A stretch of DNA of 16,495 nt. It comes from Candidatus Altimarinota bacterium (lineage in GTDB: Bacteria > Patescibacteriota > Gracilibacteria > BD1-5 > UBA6164). Both the position numbers and the translations under genes were made by a program. Shown here in pieces: positions 1 through 12,146 of this stretch (within the stretch, counting starts at the first letter, position 1; every line of letters begins with the position of its first letter). The stretch spans positions 1-16,495 of the forward strand of contig JAMOOA010000032.1 of NCBI GenBank assembly GCA_027066255.1. The letters run 5' to 3'. Under the pieces are notes generated by a model. It made no database searches, was not told where the DNA came from, and was given only the letters and a program-made list of their open reading frames with translations.

Positions 1-2811
<2,811 letters not shown>

Positions 2812-2839
2812 AGACTTTATATATGTAATTATAAAAACT

Positions 2840-3400
2840 ATGAAAAAGATGTTTAGTGGTATAGTGCTTTTATTTGTACTTAGTGTTGCGAGTGCTTTTG
2901 CAGGAACAGAAATGAAAAGGATACCTACTACATATGACACACAAGCTGCGTTTGAAAAAGGAGAAGGGAAGATATGTTTGAGTGCAACGGATGGATGTAA
3001 TACTTGTGGTGTAAAGGACGGGAAGGTGACTATGTGTACTCAAATGGCATGTTCCAAACCCATAGCATGGTCATGTACAAAGTTTATAAAACAGGAAGAT
3101 ACTTCTTTTATGTCTACAAATGACAGAAACTTTTATACAGTAATAGGGAACAGAATAGATCAGAAACTCAAAAAGAGAGTAGACGAGGTTTTGAAAATAT
3201 ATCTCAAAAAGCTCTCCAAATTCTCAGAAGAGAAATCACAAGATACAAATACCAGAATTCAAGAAGTTATTCAAAAGAAATACGATACATTTTCTATGAC
3301 TATTCCTGCTGACAAGGGGATGACTAAGAAGGAACAAAGGGCTTATTATTTTTATCAGTACTTGCTGTTTAAGTTAAAAATCATAGGAAATACTTTATAG
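2840..3400 (+). CDS. Secreted protein with six clustered cysteines, function unknown
   Basis: 186 residues ending in TAG. The N-terminus is a typical Sec signal peptide: MKKM, a hydrophobic core (FSGIVLLFVLSVASAFA), then a probable signal peptidase I site after AFA at residue 21. There is no lipobox cysteine. The mature protein starts with a Cys-rich segment (Cys 46, 53, 56, 66, 71, 79; includes the run SATDGCNTCG), suggesting disulfides or metal binding. This is followed by a Lys/Glu-rich helical part with likely coiled-coil character and no further Cys. It sits between leuS and the YgjV-like gene with short spacers. There is no TGA codon and no Shine-Dalgarno upstream (AT-rich leader). I do not recognise the family; export is the only functional inference I can support. 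Confidence 0.85.
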   Translation: MKKMFSGIVLLFVLSVASAFAGTEMKRIPTTYDTQAAFEKGEGKICLSATDGCNTCGVKDGKVTMCTQMACSKPIAWSCTKFIKQEDTSFMSTNDRNFYTVIGNRIDQKLKKRVDEVLKIYLKKLSKFSEEKSQDTNTRIQEVIQKKYDTFSMTIPADKGMTKKEQRAYYFYQYLLFKLKIIGNTL

Positions 3401-3402
3401 AT

Positions 3403-3915
3403 ATGATTTTTTGATTGACGCTTACATTCCTTGTTTCTCAGGTATTTGCAGGAGTTGCCTTAGTTTCAGATATCGTAAGTTTTCAAGTAAAGGAGAGAAA
3501 GAAAATAATTATTTTCTTTCTCATATCTGCGAGTTGTATCGCGATTCATTATATTTTACTTGATAGATATTTAGCTGCAACCCTTTTGGGAATAGGAGTT
3601 ATTAGGTTTATCATTGCATACTATAGAACAGATATATACTGGATGTATATATTTATATCTCTCTATTTATTTGCAACTCTATTTTTATATAAAGATGCCT
3701 ATGACTTGATAGTTCTTCTAGGAATGAGTCTTTCTACGATTGCGTCTTTTCAATCACATGATAAACCTCTCAGGCAAATTATGATGTCTGCTACTTCGTG
3801 TTCTATCCTCTATAATACTCTTATATTTTCTCCAGTGGGAGTGCTTTTAGAAGTTGTATTTCTTATGAGTAACTTTGTTTGATATTGGAGGCATTATATC
3901 GTTAAGAAAAAATAA
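3403..3915 (+). CDS. YgjV-like multi-pass inner membrane protein
   Basis: 170 residues, ATG at 3403, TAA at 3913; two in-frame TGA codons (3412 and 3880) are read as Gly. The protein is almost entirely hydrophobic with about six predicted membrane helices and short charged loops (VKERKK near residue 30 and HDKPLR in the second half). Its pattern, an N-terminal FLVSQVFAGVALV segment, a KERKK loop, a tryptophan-containing middle and a C-terminal VGVLLEVVFLM, resembles the YgjV inner-membrane family, whose function is unknown to me. It begins 2 bases after the secreted-protein stop, and the hydrolase gene follows 2 bases after its own stop, so all are likely co-transcribed. Confidence 0.8.
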
Positions 3916-3917
3916 CT

Positions 3918-4487
3918 ATGAAAAAGATACTCGTACTTCATGGCTGGGAAGGGACTTCTGGGAGTCACTGGTTTCCTTGGTTAAAAAAAGCAGGAGAAGC
4001 AAAAGATATGGAAGTCATTATTCCAGATCTTCCAGAGTCTTGCACCCCTGTTTTAGAAGATTGGTTGATTACCACAAAAGAAGCTGCTTGAAATCTAGAA
4101 GAGGGAGATATAATTATAGGTCATTCAATGTGAGGGAAAGCTGCGATGCATTTTCTTGAGAAGTACGATATTTCTTGAGTTACTTGTGTGTTGGTTGCCC
4201 CAACGTATGATACTATCGAAGATGAACTTGATCTCAATGAAACTCTAGAACTCAAGAAGAAACTCAGAGATTTTCATGAGACTGCCCTAGATTTTGAGAA
4301 ACTCAATACACTTAAAAATACCTATACCGTTCTTCTGTCCGATAACGATCATTTCATTACACAAACAAGTGCAAGAAGATACTATGGAGTACTCCAAAAT
4401 ACGCACTTTATCGACTTCCATAATGCTGGACATTTTTGCAAACGAGATGGATTTGAGGAGTTTCCTGAGATTCTTGATTATATATAA
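3918..4487 (+). CDS. RBBP9/YdeN-family serine hydrolase (paralog 1)
   Basis: 189 residues with an alpha/beta-hydrolase layout: strand ILVLHGWEG at the N-terminus, nucleophile elbow GHSMGG with Ser70, a likely acid in LLSDNDHF, and the catalytic His in NAGHF near the C-terminus. The second Gly of GxSxG (residue 72) is encoded by TGA, which is strong support for UGA=Gly. The opening HGWEGTSGSHWFPWLKK and length match the small RBBP9/YdeN family of cytosolic serine hydrolases; physiological substrates are poorly defined. A paralog at 7732 shares the pattern, including a near-identical HWFPWLK/NWFPWLK block. It lies directly downstream of a membrane-protein gene, and the HAD gene follows after 12 bases. 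Confidence 0.9.
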
Positions 4488-4499
4488 GTAATACTTTTT

Positions 4500-5096
4500 A
4501 TGTCTATGAATACAAATAAACCCTTAGATAAAAGCAGAGAAGGAGTTACATGAGCAAAAGTATTTCATTATGTGAGATTGATTTTCTTGAGGAAGGCTAC
4601 AAATGCCCTTTTGTCTGTTGAATCTTTTGGAGATATAGATTTTGACAAATTATGGGAGGAGTGAAAGAGAGGAATTATCCTTGATTTCGATGAATGTGTT
4701 GCTCCTCATCATGGAAATATACTTCCTGAAAATATGGAACTCATAAAAGAGCTTCTGATAAAAGAATGGAAAATCGTAATATTTTCTAATATGAAAAAAT
4801 CGGATAGATATAAAAAGTTGGAAGATCTCTGAATCATTGTTATAACATCACAGTATGCGAAACCTGATGAGCGAGGGTTTGAAGAATCTGCTGAAACGCT
4901 TGAAATAGGGAGAGATAGGATTATTATGATAGGGGACAATTATGCAACAGATGGATGAGCTATCTATGCAGGAATAGATTTTGTGAAAGTAAAACCTATA
5001 GAAACCTGAGATACTCATAAATCCTTAAAAAGGAGGGCTCAAATTGTTTTTCGAACTATAGTCGATACAAAAGCTCGATTATTAAATGGACTATAG
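4500..5096 (+). CDS. HAD-superfamily phosphatase, YqeG-like (subfamily IIIA)
   Basis: 198 residues. HAD motif I is IILDFDEC with the nucleophile and acid/base aspartates at 62 and 64. Motif II is FSNM. A KPDERGFE segment supplies the lysine, and GDNYATDGGAIYAG is motif IV. The block order and the leading DFDKLWEEGKRGIILD strongly resemble YqeG-type phosphatases, whose eukaryotic relatives dephosphorylate phosphatidylglycerophosphate. A lipid role would suit the convergent gpsA gene but is inference. The usual Thr/Val after DxDx is Cys here (residue 66). Five or more Gly residues are TGA. The last two codons, CTA TAG (5091-5096), form a palindrome shared with the last two codons of gpsA on the other strand. 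Confidence 0.83.
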
Positions 5097-6128
5097 ATAT
5101 CTCCCTCAAAACTTATTTATAAGTGTAAACTCATCTTTTCATTTAGTGAGCGTATACACTCCTTTGAGTGTTTCATATCCTTCAGCTATTTTTTTCTGTG
5201 ATTGGAGTTCTGTGAGTGCCTCAGAGATGCTTTTTCATTCTCCGAGCATATTTCCAAGGAGTCTGTTACGGCTTCCACCAAAGCATGTAGCGATGATGTC
5301 TCCTCCCAGAGCGTTGTCAGTAAAGCGAAGTTTCGGATCCCCTCCAAGAAACTTGATGAGTAAAGATACTTCTGTAAGGAGTTTGGTGAGATAATAGCCA
5401 AGTGTAGAAGCACCATTTCCTTGCCCCTCATAGTATCCAAGTATGAGTGCTATGATGTTTTTGAGAGCTGCATAGAGTTCTGTATTTTTTGGATTTCCGT
5501 GAATGAAATGTATATCGAGAGAACCTGAGTGAAATAATTCTTTGAGTTGTTCTCCTACTTCTTTGTTTTCTGTGACGATATCTACTCCGAGCATCTTCTC
5601 TTCTACGAGTTCAGCAGCTATCATCCCTCCTGCAAGGTACGCATAAGCATATCTCACTCCCAACCCCTCTCCTTCGGAGGAGAGGGGAGTTTTATTTGAA
5701 GCTTGTTCCTTCTCCTTTCAAAGGAGAAAGTTAGGATGAGGGTGTTGCGCGAGCACTTCTCCGAGTTTTTCAGAGGTAGTTTGAAGAGTCTGGTTATCTA
5801 TTCATTTAGAGAGGTTGAGAATAGTGACTCCATCTTTGAGTGAATCCTTCATCCCTGAAAATGCTCCACCGATAAATTGGCAGGGAATCACAGAGATAAT
5901 AATATCTACTTTAGGAAGGAGTTCTGAGGTATTATCTATGAGCTTGATATTCTCTGGAAGTCTGGTTCATGGAAAGAAATACGGATGAGTTCGATTTTCC
6001 TTGATACTTGTAAATATCTCAGGATTTACTTCACTCGCATATATTTCCTTGTCAGGATTGTTTTCTCCCAGGTGTTTTGCGATAGCAAAACCAAAAGCTC
6101 CAAGGCCAAGAATGAGGATATTTTTCAT
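5091..6128 (-). CDS. gpsA: NAD(P)-dependent glycerol-3-phosphate dehydrogenase
   Basis: Reduces dihydroxyacetone phosphate to sn-glycerol 3-phosphate, the precursor of the glycerophospholipid backbone. 345 residues. The Rossmann motif GLGAFG is at residues 8-13, followed by HPYFFPGTRLPENI (family NPxYLPG..LP), the conserved SKG lysine, LYAALKNIIAL with the catalytic Lys, GGDIIATC and SRN. The C-terminal LGEGKSISEAL block is typical. The central LSGP motif of the family appears as LAGG. Between EVLAQ and VRYAYAYLAGG there is a foreign segment of about 29 residues (129-157) that is the translation of two tandem palindromic elements. Several Gly residues are TGA. The start lies 1 base after the def stop, indicating an operon. 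Its stop overlaps the stop of the convergent HAD gene. Confidence 0.92.
5653..5690. repeat. Palindromic element A, in frame within gpsA
   Basis: A strong hairpin: cccctctcct at 5664-5673 pairs with aggagagggg at 5678-5687 around a 4-base loop, preceded by tcactcccaa. The flanks and arms match the element inside leuS at 1900-1935. On the coding (minus) strand it reads TPLSSEGEGLGV in the gpsA frame. In leuS the element is read on its opposite strand. Confidence 0.85.
5703..5745. repeat. Palindromic element B, in frame within gpsA
   Basis: A second hairpin 12 bases from element A: ttctccttt (5710-5718) and aaaggagaa (5720-5728), followed by agttaggatgagggtg. On the coding strand it is translated HPHPNFLLGKEKEQ, with its Gly from TGA. 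Together with element A it accounts for the extra residues 129-157 of GpsA. Confidence 0.75.
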
Positions 6129-6129
6129 A

Positions 6130-6600
6130 CTATTTTACGAGTTTATCAGTAAACAAAATTCCATCGAGATGATCTATCTCGTGTTGAATGATACGAGCAC
6201 TAAGTCATTGGAATTTAAGAGTTTTAGTTTTGCCTTTTTCATCGAGATAGGTGAGTTTTATATCATTCCACCTCATAACTTCTCCTCTTGTTTTTGGAAG
6301 AGAGAGACATCATTCATTGTCTTTATTAGTCTGCTTTGAGTGCTCGAGTACCTGAGGATTTATCATCATTACCGTAGAAAAACCTTCATCTTCCCAGTCG
6401 CTGAGAAGACTCACAATGATGAGACGTTTGTTGATTCAGACCTGAGGAGCAGCAAGTCCCACTCCTGCATGTTCAGGATCTTTGATGTATTTGAGCATCT
6501 CACGACCGAGTTTTACGTATTTTTGAAGTTCATGAGTTTTTACCGGTTCACTCATATTTCGAAGGATTTTGTTCTCTTTTCAGAGTTCTATTTTGAGCAT
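6130..6600 (-). CDS. def: Peptide deformylase
   Basis: Removes the formyl group from the N-terminal methionine of nascent proteins at the ribosome. 156 residues with all three family motifs: GVGLAAPQ (residues 46-53), EGCLSLP with metal-ligand Cys98, and QHEIDHLDG with His140, Glu141 and His144. TGA encodes the Gly of EGCLS and the Gly after APQV, both positions where glycine is expected. It is the first gene of a short minus-strand operon with gpsA (1-base gap) and is divergent from ruvB. A good promoter (TTGATT, 16 bases, TATACT) lies just upstream. There is no Shine-Dalgarno before the ATG. Confidence 0.96.
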
Positions 6601-6627
6601 GAGAGTTCTTAGGAGTAGTTCTGAGAG

Positions 6628-6655
6628 AGTATATTTGGATTTATAAGGGAATCAA
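6628..6655 (-). promoter_or_regulatory. Probable sigma70-type promoter for def-gpsA
   Basis: On the minus strand TTGATT (6650-6655) and TATACT (6628-6633) are separated by 16 bases. The -10 element lies about 28 bases before the def ATG, the same short leader length seen at other start sites in this window. Confidence 0.6.
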
Positions 6656-6657
6656 CT

Positions 6658-6684
6658 TTTACAATTTGTATTTTTCACTATAAT
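6658..6684 (+). promoter_or_regulatory. Probable promoter for ruvB
   Basis: A perfect TATAAT (6679-6684) about 33 bases upstream of the ruvB GTG, with TTTACA (6658-6663) as a possible -35 at a short 15-base spacing. It nearly abuts the divergent def promoter. Confidence 0.5.
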
Positions 6685-6716
6685 TCTTTCTATATACAAA
6701 CTAAATACGAAAACAC

Positions 6717-7730
6717 GTGATTTCTTCTTCATCTCAAACATCAAAACCAGAAAGGGTAATTTCTCCAGAAGAAGGAAAAACAGATACTGGGCTTTTTCAA
6801 AATTCTCTGAGACCAAAGAATTTAGAAAACTATATTGGTCAAGAGACGATAAAAAAACATCTTCAGGTTTCTATCTCGAGCGCGAATATTCGTGAAGAGA
6901 GTCTGGATCATATACTTTTTTACGGCCCTCCAGGTCTTTGAAAAACCACTATTGCAAACATCATAGCAAACGAGATGGATGTGACACTTCGTTCTACTTC
7001 ATGACCAGCAATAGAAAAACAATCAGATCTGGTGAGTATTCTCTCAAACCTTGAGCAGGGAGATATACTCTTTATTGATGAGATTCATCGTCTTCGTCCA
7101 CAGGTCGAGGAGATACTCTATACAGCTATGGAGGATTTTCAGATAGATATCATGGTAGGTTCAGGAACCTGAGCGCAGAGCGTAAAACTTCCACTGAAAC
7201 CATTTACGCTTATCGGAGCAACGACTCATCTCTCAGCTCTGAGTGCTCCTCTTCGTGATAGATTTGGAAATGTTTTGAAACTCGATTTTTATAATGAAGA
7301 TGAGATTTCTACGATTATCGAGAATAACTGTAAGACTCTAGAAGTGACTCTGCCAAAAGAAGCTTTGAGTTGTGTGGCTGGAAAATCGAGAGGAACACCG
7401 AGGATAGCTAACAGACTTCTCAAGATTCTTCGTGATTATCATACTATTGGGAAAGATATATCAGAAATCTCCACTTTAGAGGAAGTGTTTAAGGATATAG
7501 GAATCGACGAGAGATGACTCGATTATCTTGATAGAAAATACCTCGATACACTCTATAATATTTTCAACTCTGGTCCTGTTGGACTCAATACTCTCGCTTC
7601 AACACTCGGAGAAGAAGAAGCAACTCTTGAAGACGTGGTAGAACCGTATCTTCTCCAGATAGGATTTATTGAGAGAACCAGTAGAGGGAGAAAGGTGACA
7701 GGGAAAGGGATAGGGCATATAAGTAGATAA
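6717..7730 (+). CDS. ruvB: Holliday junction branch-migration helicase RuvB
   Basis: AAA+ motor that, with RuvA, drives branch migration of Holliday junctions. 337 residues, GTG start. In order: [13 protein letters not shown], Walker A GPPGLGKT (residues 70-77) with the Gly before Lys encoded by TGA (6939-6941), TSGPAIEK with TGA for Gly, Walker B FIDEIHRL (Asp121), a [18 protein letters not shown] sensor/arginine-finger block (the family usually has TTR, here TTH), and a C-terminal winged helix containing [29 protein letters not shown] in Walker A is the clearest single proof of the recoding. The hydrolase gene starts 1 base after the stop. Confidence 0.97.
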
Positions 7731-7731
7731 T

Positions 7732-8298
7732 ATGAAAACAGCATTTATAATACACGGAACAGGAGGTTCTCCTGAAGAAAACTGGTTTCCTTGGTTGAAG
7801 GAAAAACTTGAGTGAGAGTGATATCAGATTTTTGTTCCAAAGTTTCCTACTCCTGTTGGACAGTCTCTTGAGAGTTGGACAGAAGTATTTGAGGAGTATA
7901 AAAAACATATAAACCCAGAGACTATCTTTGTGGCTCATAGTTCTGGACCAGCATTTGTACTGAGTATTTTGGAAAATATAGATATTGAGATACAGGGATG
8001 CTACTTTGTCTCGGGATTTTTGGAACTTATTCAAATACCTGAGTTTGATTTGGTAAATGAGACGATTACGAGTAGACAATTTGATTGGAAGAAAATCCAT
8101 AAAAACTGCAAAAACTTCTACATGTGTCACGGAACAGATGATCCGTATGTTCCATCTCACAATACTGAAATACTCTCAGAGAACCTCAAGATAGAGATTG
8201 ATATGATAGAAGATGGAGGTCACCTCAATGGAGAATCAGGGTATGAGGAGTTCCCATATTTATTAGATAAAATACAAGTATGACAGAAAGTATCTTAA
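7732..8298 (+). CDS. RBBP9/YdeN-family serine hydrolase (paralog 2)
   Basis: 188 residues. FIIHGTGGSPEENWFPWLKEKL opens the fold (quoted from its first strand onward it is the family start block). The nucleophile Ser70 is in AHSSGP, the acid in HGTDDPYVP and the His in DGGHLNGESG. The substrate is unknown; the family consists of small cytosolic hydrolases. It is paralogous to the protein at 3918. A standard-code reading would end at TGA 8281-8283; with UGA=Gly the protein continues GQKVS to TAA at 8296-8298 and so overlaps the next gene by 19 bases. Two other TGA Gly codons lie near residues 28-30. Confidence 0.88.
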
Positions 8299-8549
8299 AC
8301 GTACTGACAATTATTGCATTCGGCTTCTTTACGATAGAGAATCTGATGCAGTTATATCATATCTATAAGAGGAAGAGTTCTTTAGATATATCTATAGTAT
8401 CTCTATACCTCAGAATAGTCGGTATAAATGTAATTTTCATGAAACTTCTATTCGTTGGAGATATATTTCTGATAATTGGACAATTTAGTCTTGCTATTAT
8501 ATCGTTTGTATATTTAGGAACGGTTCTGTATTATCGTAAAAAGCACTAG
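8280..8549 (+). CDS. Small PQ-loop/SemiSWEET-like membrane protein
   Basis: 89 residues with three predicted membrane helices: roughly residues 7-25, 40-60 and 63-83. Positive residues lie in the first loop (YHIYKRKSS) and at the C-terminus (YRKKH). The size, the three-helix bundle and the stretch QLYHIYKRKSSLDISIVSLY resemble SemiSWEET/PQ-loop half-transporters, which dimerise to move sugars or other small solutes. The signature Pro-Gln is replaced here (MQL), so the assignment is by pattern only. Its ATG lies inside the preceding hydrolase gene (ATGA configuration), implying translational coupling. It converges on selO with 3 bases between stops. Confidence 0.7.
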   Translation: MTESILNVLTIIAFGFFTIENLMQLYHIYKRKSSLDISIVSLYLRIVGINVIFMKLLFVGDIFLIIGQFSLAIISFVYLGTVLYYRKKH

Positions 8550-8552
8550 GTC

Positions 8553-9992
<1,440 letters not shown>

Positions 9993-10021
9993 ATTGGAAG
10001 AGAATGGAGGTCTAGAGGTAA

Positions 10022-10041
10022 TATTTTATTTTATTTTATTT
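10022..10041. repeat. TTTTA pentanucleotide tandem repeat at the methylase 3' end
   Basis: About four tandem TTTTA/ATTTT units span the last codons and the stop (TAA at 10026-10028) of the methylase gene and reach into the 33-base gap before selO. Confidence 0.6.
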
Positions 10042-11246
10042 AGAAAATCAACTAAACTTAAACCTAAAGCGTAAGCTAGATTTATAGGAACAGCATTTCA
10101 AATTTGTTTATACTGTTGTCCTTTTGCTCCTTGAAACTTCCAATTATCAGGGAATGTTTGAATTCTAGCACTTTCTCTAATGGTTAGTGGACGAGTTTCT
10201 TTTGGGTGACATCTTTCAGTCTGTTTCATTGCAGGTGAACACACTAAAGTTAAAGAAGGTGTTTTCATAGATAATCTTCTTGCTAACCCCGTCTTCCCAC
10301 CTCCAAGAAAATAACTTCCTGCCATGTACTCTCTTTGTAACTCATCTGATAAATCTTTCCAATATCCCCCTTCTGGGATTTTCTCCATTATTTCTCTCTT
10401 TCTTTTTGGGTATTCAACACCAACACTTTTAGGAACATTTTTATCAAATAACACTCCCTTTTTGAATGCATCTGCAACAGTTAATACTTTATTGTATTTT
10501 TCAGGAAATTTAAATTTTGTAATGTGTTTTGCTAAATCATTTCTTATTCCAACAAGTATTAGCCTTTCTCTTTTTTGAGGTACCTTATAATACATAGCCT
10601 TTAACACTTTTGGCTCTATTAAAGTATAGCCAATATCTTTAATGGATTGTTTTATCACTTCAAGCGTTTTCCCATTATCATGTTTTAATAAACCCCTGAC
10701 ATTTTCTCCGATAAATACTTTTGGCTTAACTTCGTTAATACACCTTGCAAAGTCAAAAAATAGAGTTCATCTAGTATCCTTGAAACCCAGTTTTTTACCT
10801 GCGTTAGAAAATGCTTGACATGGGAATCCCCCAGTCACTATGTCTACCTGATTTTCATATTCTGAAAAATCTACATTTTGAATATCGTCCTCTAAGATGT
10901 TCCATTTTGGACGATTAAACCTTAAAGTATTACAGGCATTTTTCTCAAATTCATTTAATAAGACATGTTTAATTCCTGCTTTTTCCATGCCTAAAGCCAT
11001 TCCCCCAGCTCCTGCAAATAATTCAATTGAAGTATACTCTTTTTTTGGTTTTATTTTAATGAATGTCTCCCATTTAGAGTTAAAAATATCATTTGCAATA
11101 TCGAATTTCAATAAACTTTTTTTATTATATTTTTTTACTGCATCCAACTTTACAGGAACGAGTTTCCCATTACTTGCCCAAGTATTTAAGCGCTGTAGGG
11201 AAACATTTAAAAGATTACTCACTTCGAATTCATTTAATAATTCCAT
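10026..11246 (-). CDS. DNA (cytosine-5-)methyltransferase with N-terminal helix-turn-helix
   Basis: 406 residues. Motif I FAGAGGMALG at 77-86, motif IV GGFPCQAFS with catalytic Cys143, motif VI ENV at 181-183, motif VIII QKRERLILVG, motif IX RESARIQTFPD and motif X QIGNAVP are all present. Two TGA codons fall on required glycines: residue 160 (10767-10769), after KDTR, and residue 383 (10098-10100) in motif X. Residues 7-48 (EVSNLLNVS, NTWASNGKLVPV, YNKKSLL) look like a MerR/excisionase-type helix-turn-helix, which in other m5C methylases can autoregulate the operon. The endonuclease gene is 3 bases upstream. It is AT-richer than its neighbours in third positions and TGA-poor, which suggests transfer. 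The 3' end runs into a TTTTA pentamer repeat. Confidence 0.95.
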
Positions 11247-11249
11247 ATT

Positions 11250-11996
11250 TTATAATTTAAAATTATTAAATCCTTCATATTTATTGAATGAGAGTAAATA
11301 AATACTTGTAAGAAAGTCAGATGATAAATCTTCTAATTCTGTAAATACAGTGTTTTCTTTATTTCGAGTTTCTATATTGTTAACAGCATCTTGGATTACG
11401 GTTGGAAGAACAGAACAGAGTTTTTGAAAAGCAAATCTATCATTAGTCACAATTTCATAAAACTTATCAATCGACACTCTTCTGATACTTTCGTTTGATG
11501 GTTGTTTTATTTTATCTAAAGTTATGACCCAAGGAATATTTTGACTTTTCCTCGCTATAATTTCGACTAAAAAACATTTTGCATTCCTATCCTGTATAAT
11601 TGTATTTTGAAACCTCATATATGTTTTTGATCCTGAAGAACCATTCATAGTATTGTGTTTATTCTTCATTTCTACAAAGATTTTATCTTTTAGGTTTACA
11701 ATATCGTAACCTTCTTCTGGGATACTCCAATCTTTTGAAAAGTATTCGAAAATATTCTGGTGAAAATAACCAATAAGATTCGAGTTTGATTTATCAAGTT
11801 GCCTCACTACTTCATTTTCAACAGTTTCTTTATAACTTTGTTCATAAACGATAGAATCAAATGTTAGCTTTACGGGGTCAATTAGATTTTTGTTAAATTT
11901 TTTTAAGTTCATCTCAAAACTATATGCATTAACTGTTCTTAGAACATGATTATATAAATCAATATCTGATATGAATTGTAAGTTATAGCTATTCAT
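11250..11996 (-). CDS. Type II restriction endonuclease, Eco47II/Sau96I-like
   Basis: 248 residues, first gene of the restriction-modification pair. The central block YFHQNIFEYF..WSIPEEGYDIVN..KIFVEMKNKHNTMNGSS is recognisable as the Eco47II/Sau96I family, whose known members cut GGWCC or GGNCC. A PD-(D/E)xK site is visible as Asp98, Glu109 and Lys111. Specificity is inferred from family memory and is unproven. No codon is TGA, although its partner methylase has two, and several GG-N-CC sites occur in this window (for example near 6922, 7572, 7945, 8556 and 9204), so protection by an active methylase would be needed. The start ATG is preceded by an A-rich leader. Confidence 0.82.
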   Translation of the reverse strand: MNSYNLQFISDIDLYNHVLRTVNAYSFEMNLKKFNKNLIDPVKLTFDSIVYEQSYKETVENEVVRQLDKSNSNLIGYFHQNIFEYFSKDWSIPEEGYDIVNLKDKIFVEMKNKHNTMNGSSGSKTYMRFQNTIIQDRNAKCFLVEIIARKSQNIPWVITLDKIKQPSNESIRRVSIDKFYEIVTNDRFAFQKLCSVLPTVIQDAVNNIETRNKENTVFTELEDLSSDFLTSIYLLSFNKYEGFNNFKL

Positions 11997-12022
11997 TTTT
12001 TGTTTTTCTGACTTAATAAATC

Positions 12023-12051
12023 TAGTATAGGACTTTAAAATATTTCTTAAA
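12023..12051 (-). promoter_or_regulatory. Possible promoter for the restriction-modification operon
   Basis: On the minus strand TATACT (12023-12028) lies 27 bases before the endonuclease ATG, with a weak TTAAGA (12046-12051) 17 bases upstream. An alternative is TTGATT (12120-12125) with GATACT (12098-12103), spacing 16, which would give a leader of about 100 bases. The surrounding 11997-12146 is AT-rich and holds no gene I can support. Confidence 0.4.
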
Positions 12052-12146
12052 TATAAATATCTTTTTAAAGAAATGGAGTGATAAACTATTTACTAAAAGT
12101 ATCTTGATTATTTTCTTAAAATCAATTCTTAATATGCCTATTACTT

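Noticed and set aside
3875..4159. 94-residue ORF starting near the YgjV stop
   Set aside because: Arg/Ser-rich low-complexity shadow overlapping the clear hydrolase gene in another frame.
5086..5394. Plus-strand ORF over the gpsA 3' end
   Set aside because: Antisense shadow; the minus strand encodes GpsA motifs.
5653..5745. The gpsA hairpins as intrinsic terminators
   Set aside because: They lie mid-gene, lack a following T tract in the coding direction, and share sequence with elements in leuS; a repeat family explains them better.
6001..6612. Two plus-strand ORFs opposite def/gpsA
   Set aside because: Antisense shadows of deformylase and GpsA, whose catalytic motifs are complete on the minus strand.
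7666..8160. 164-residue minus-strand ORF
   Set aside because: Antisense to RuvB end and hydrolase 2; Leu/Ser/Phe-rich with no recognisable motif.
10897..11301. 134-residue plus-strand ORF
   Set aside because: Antisense of the methylase N-terminal half, which carries motifs I and IV.
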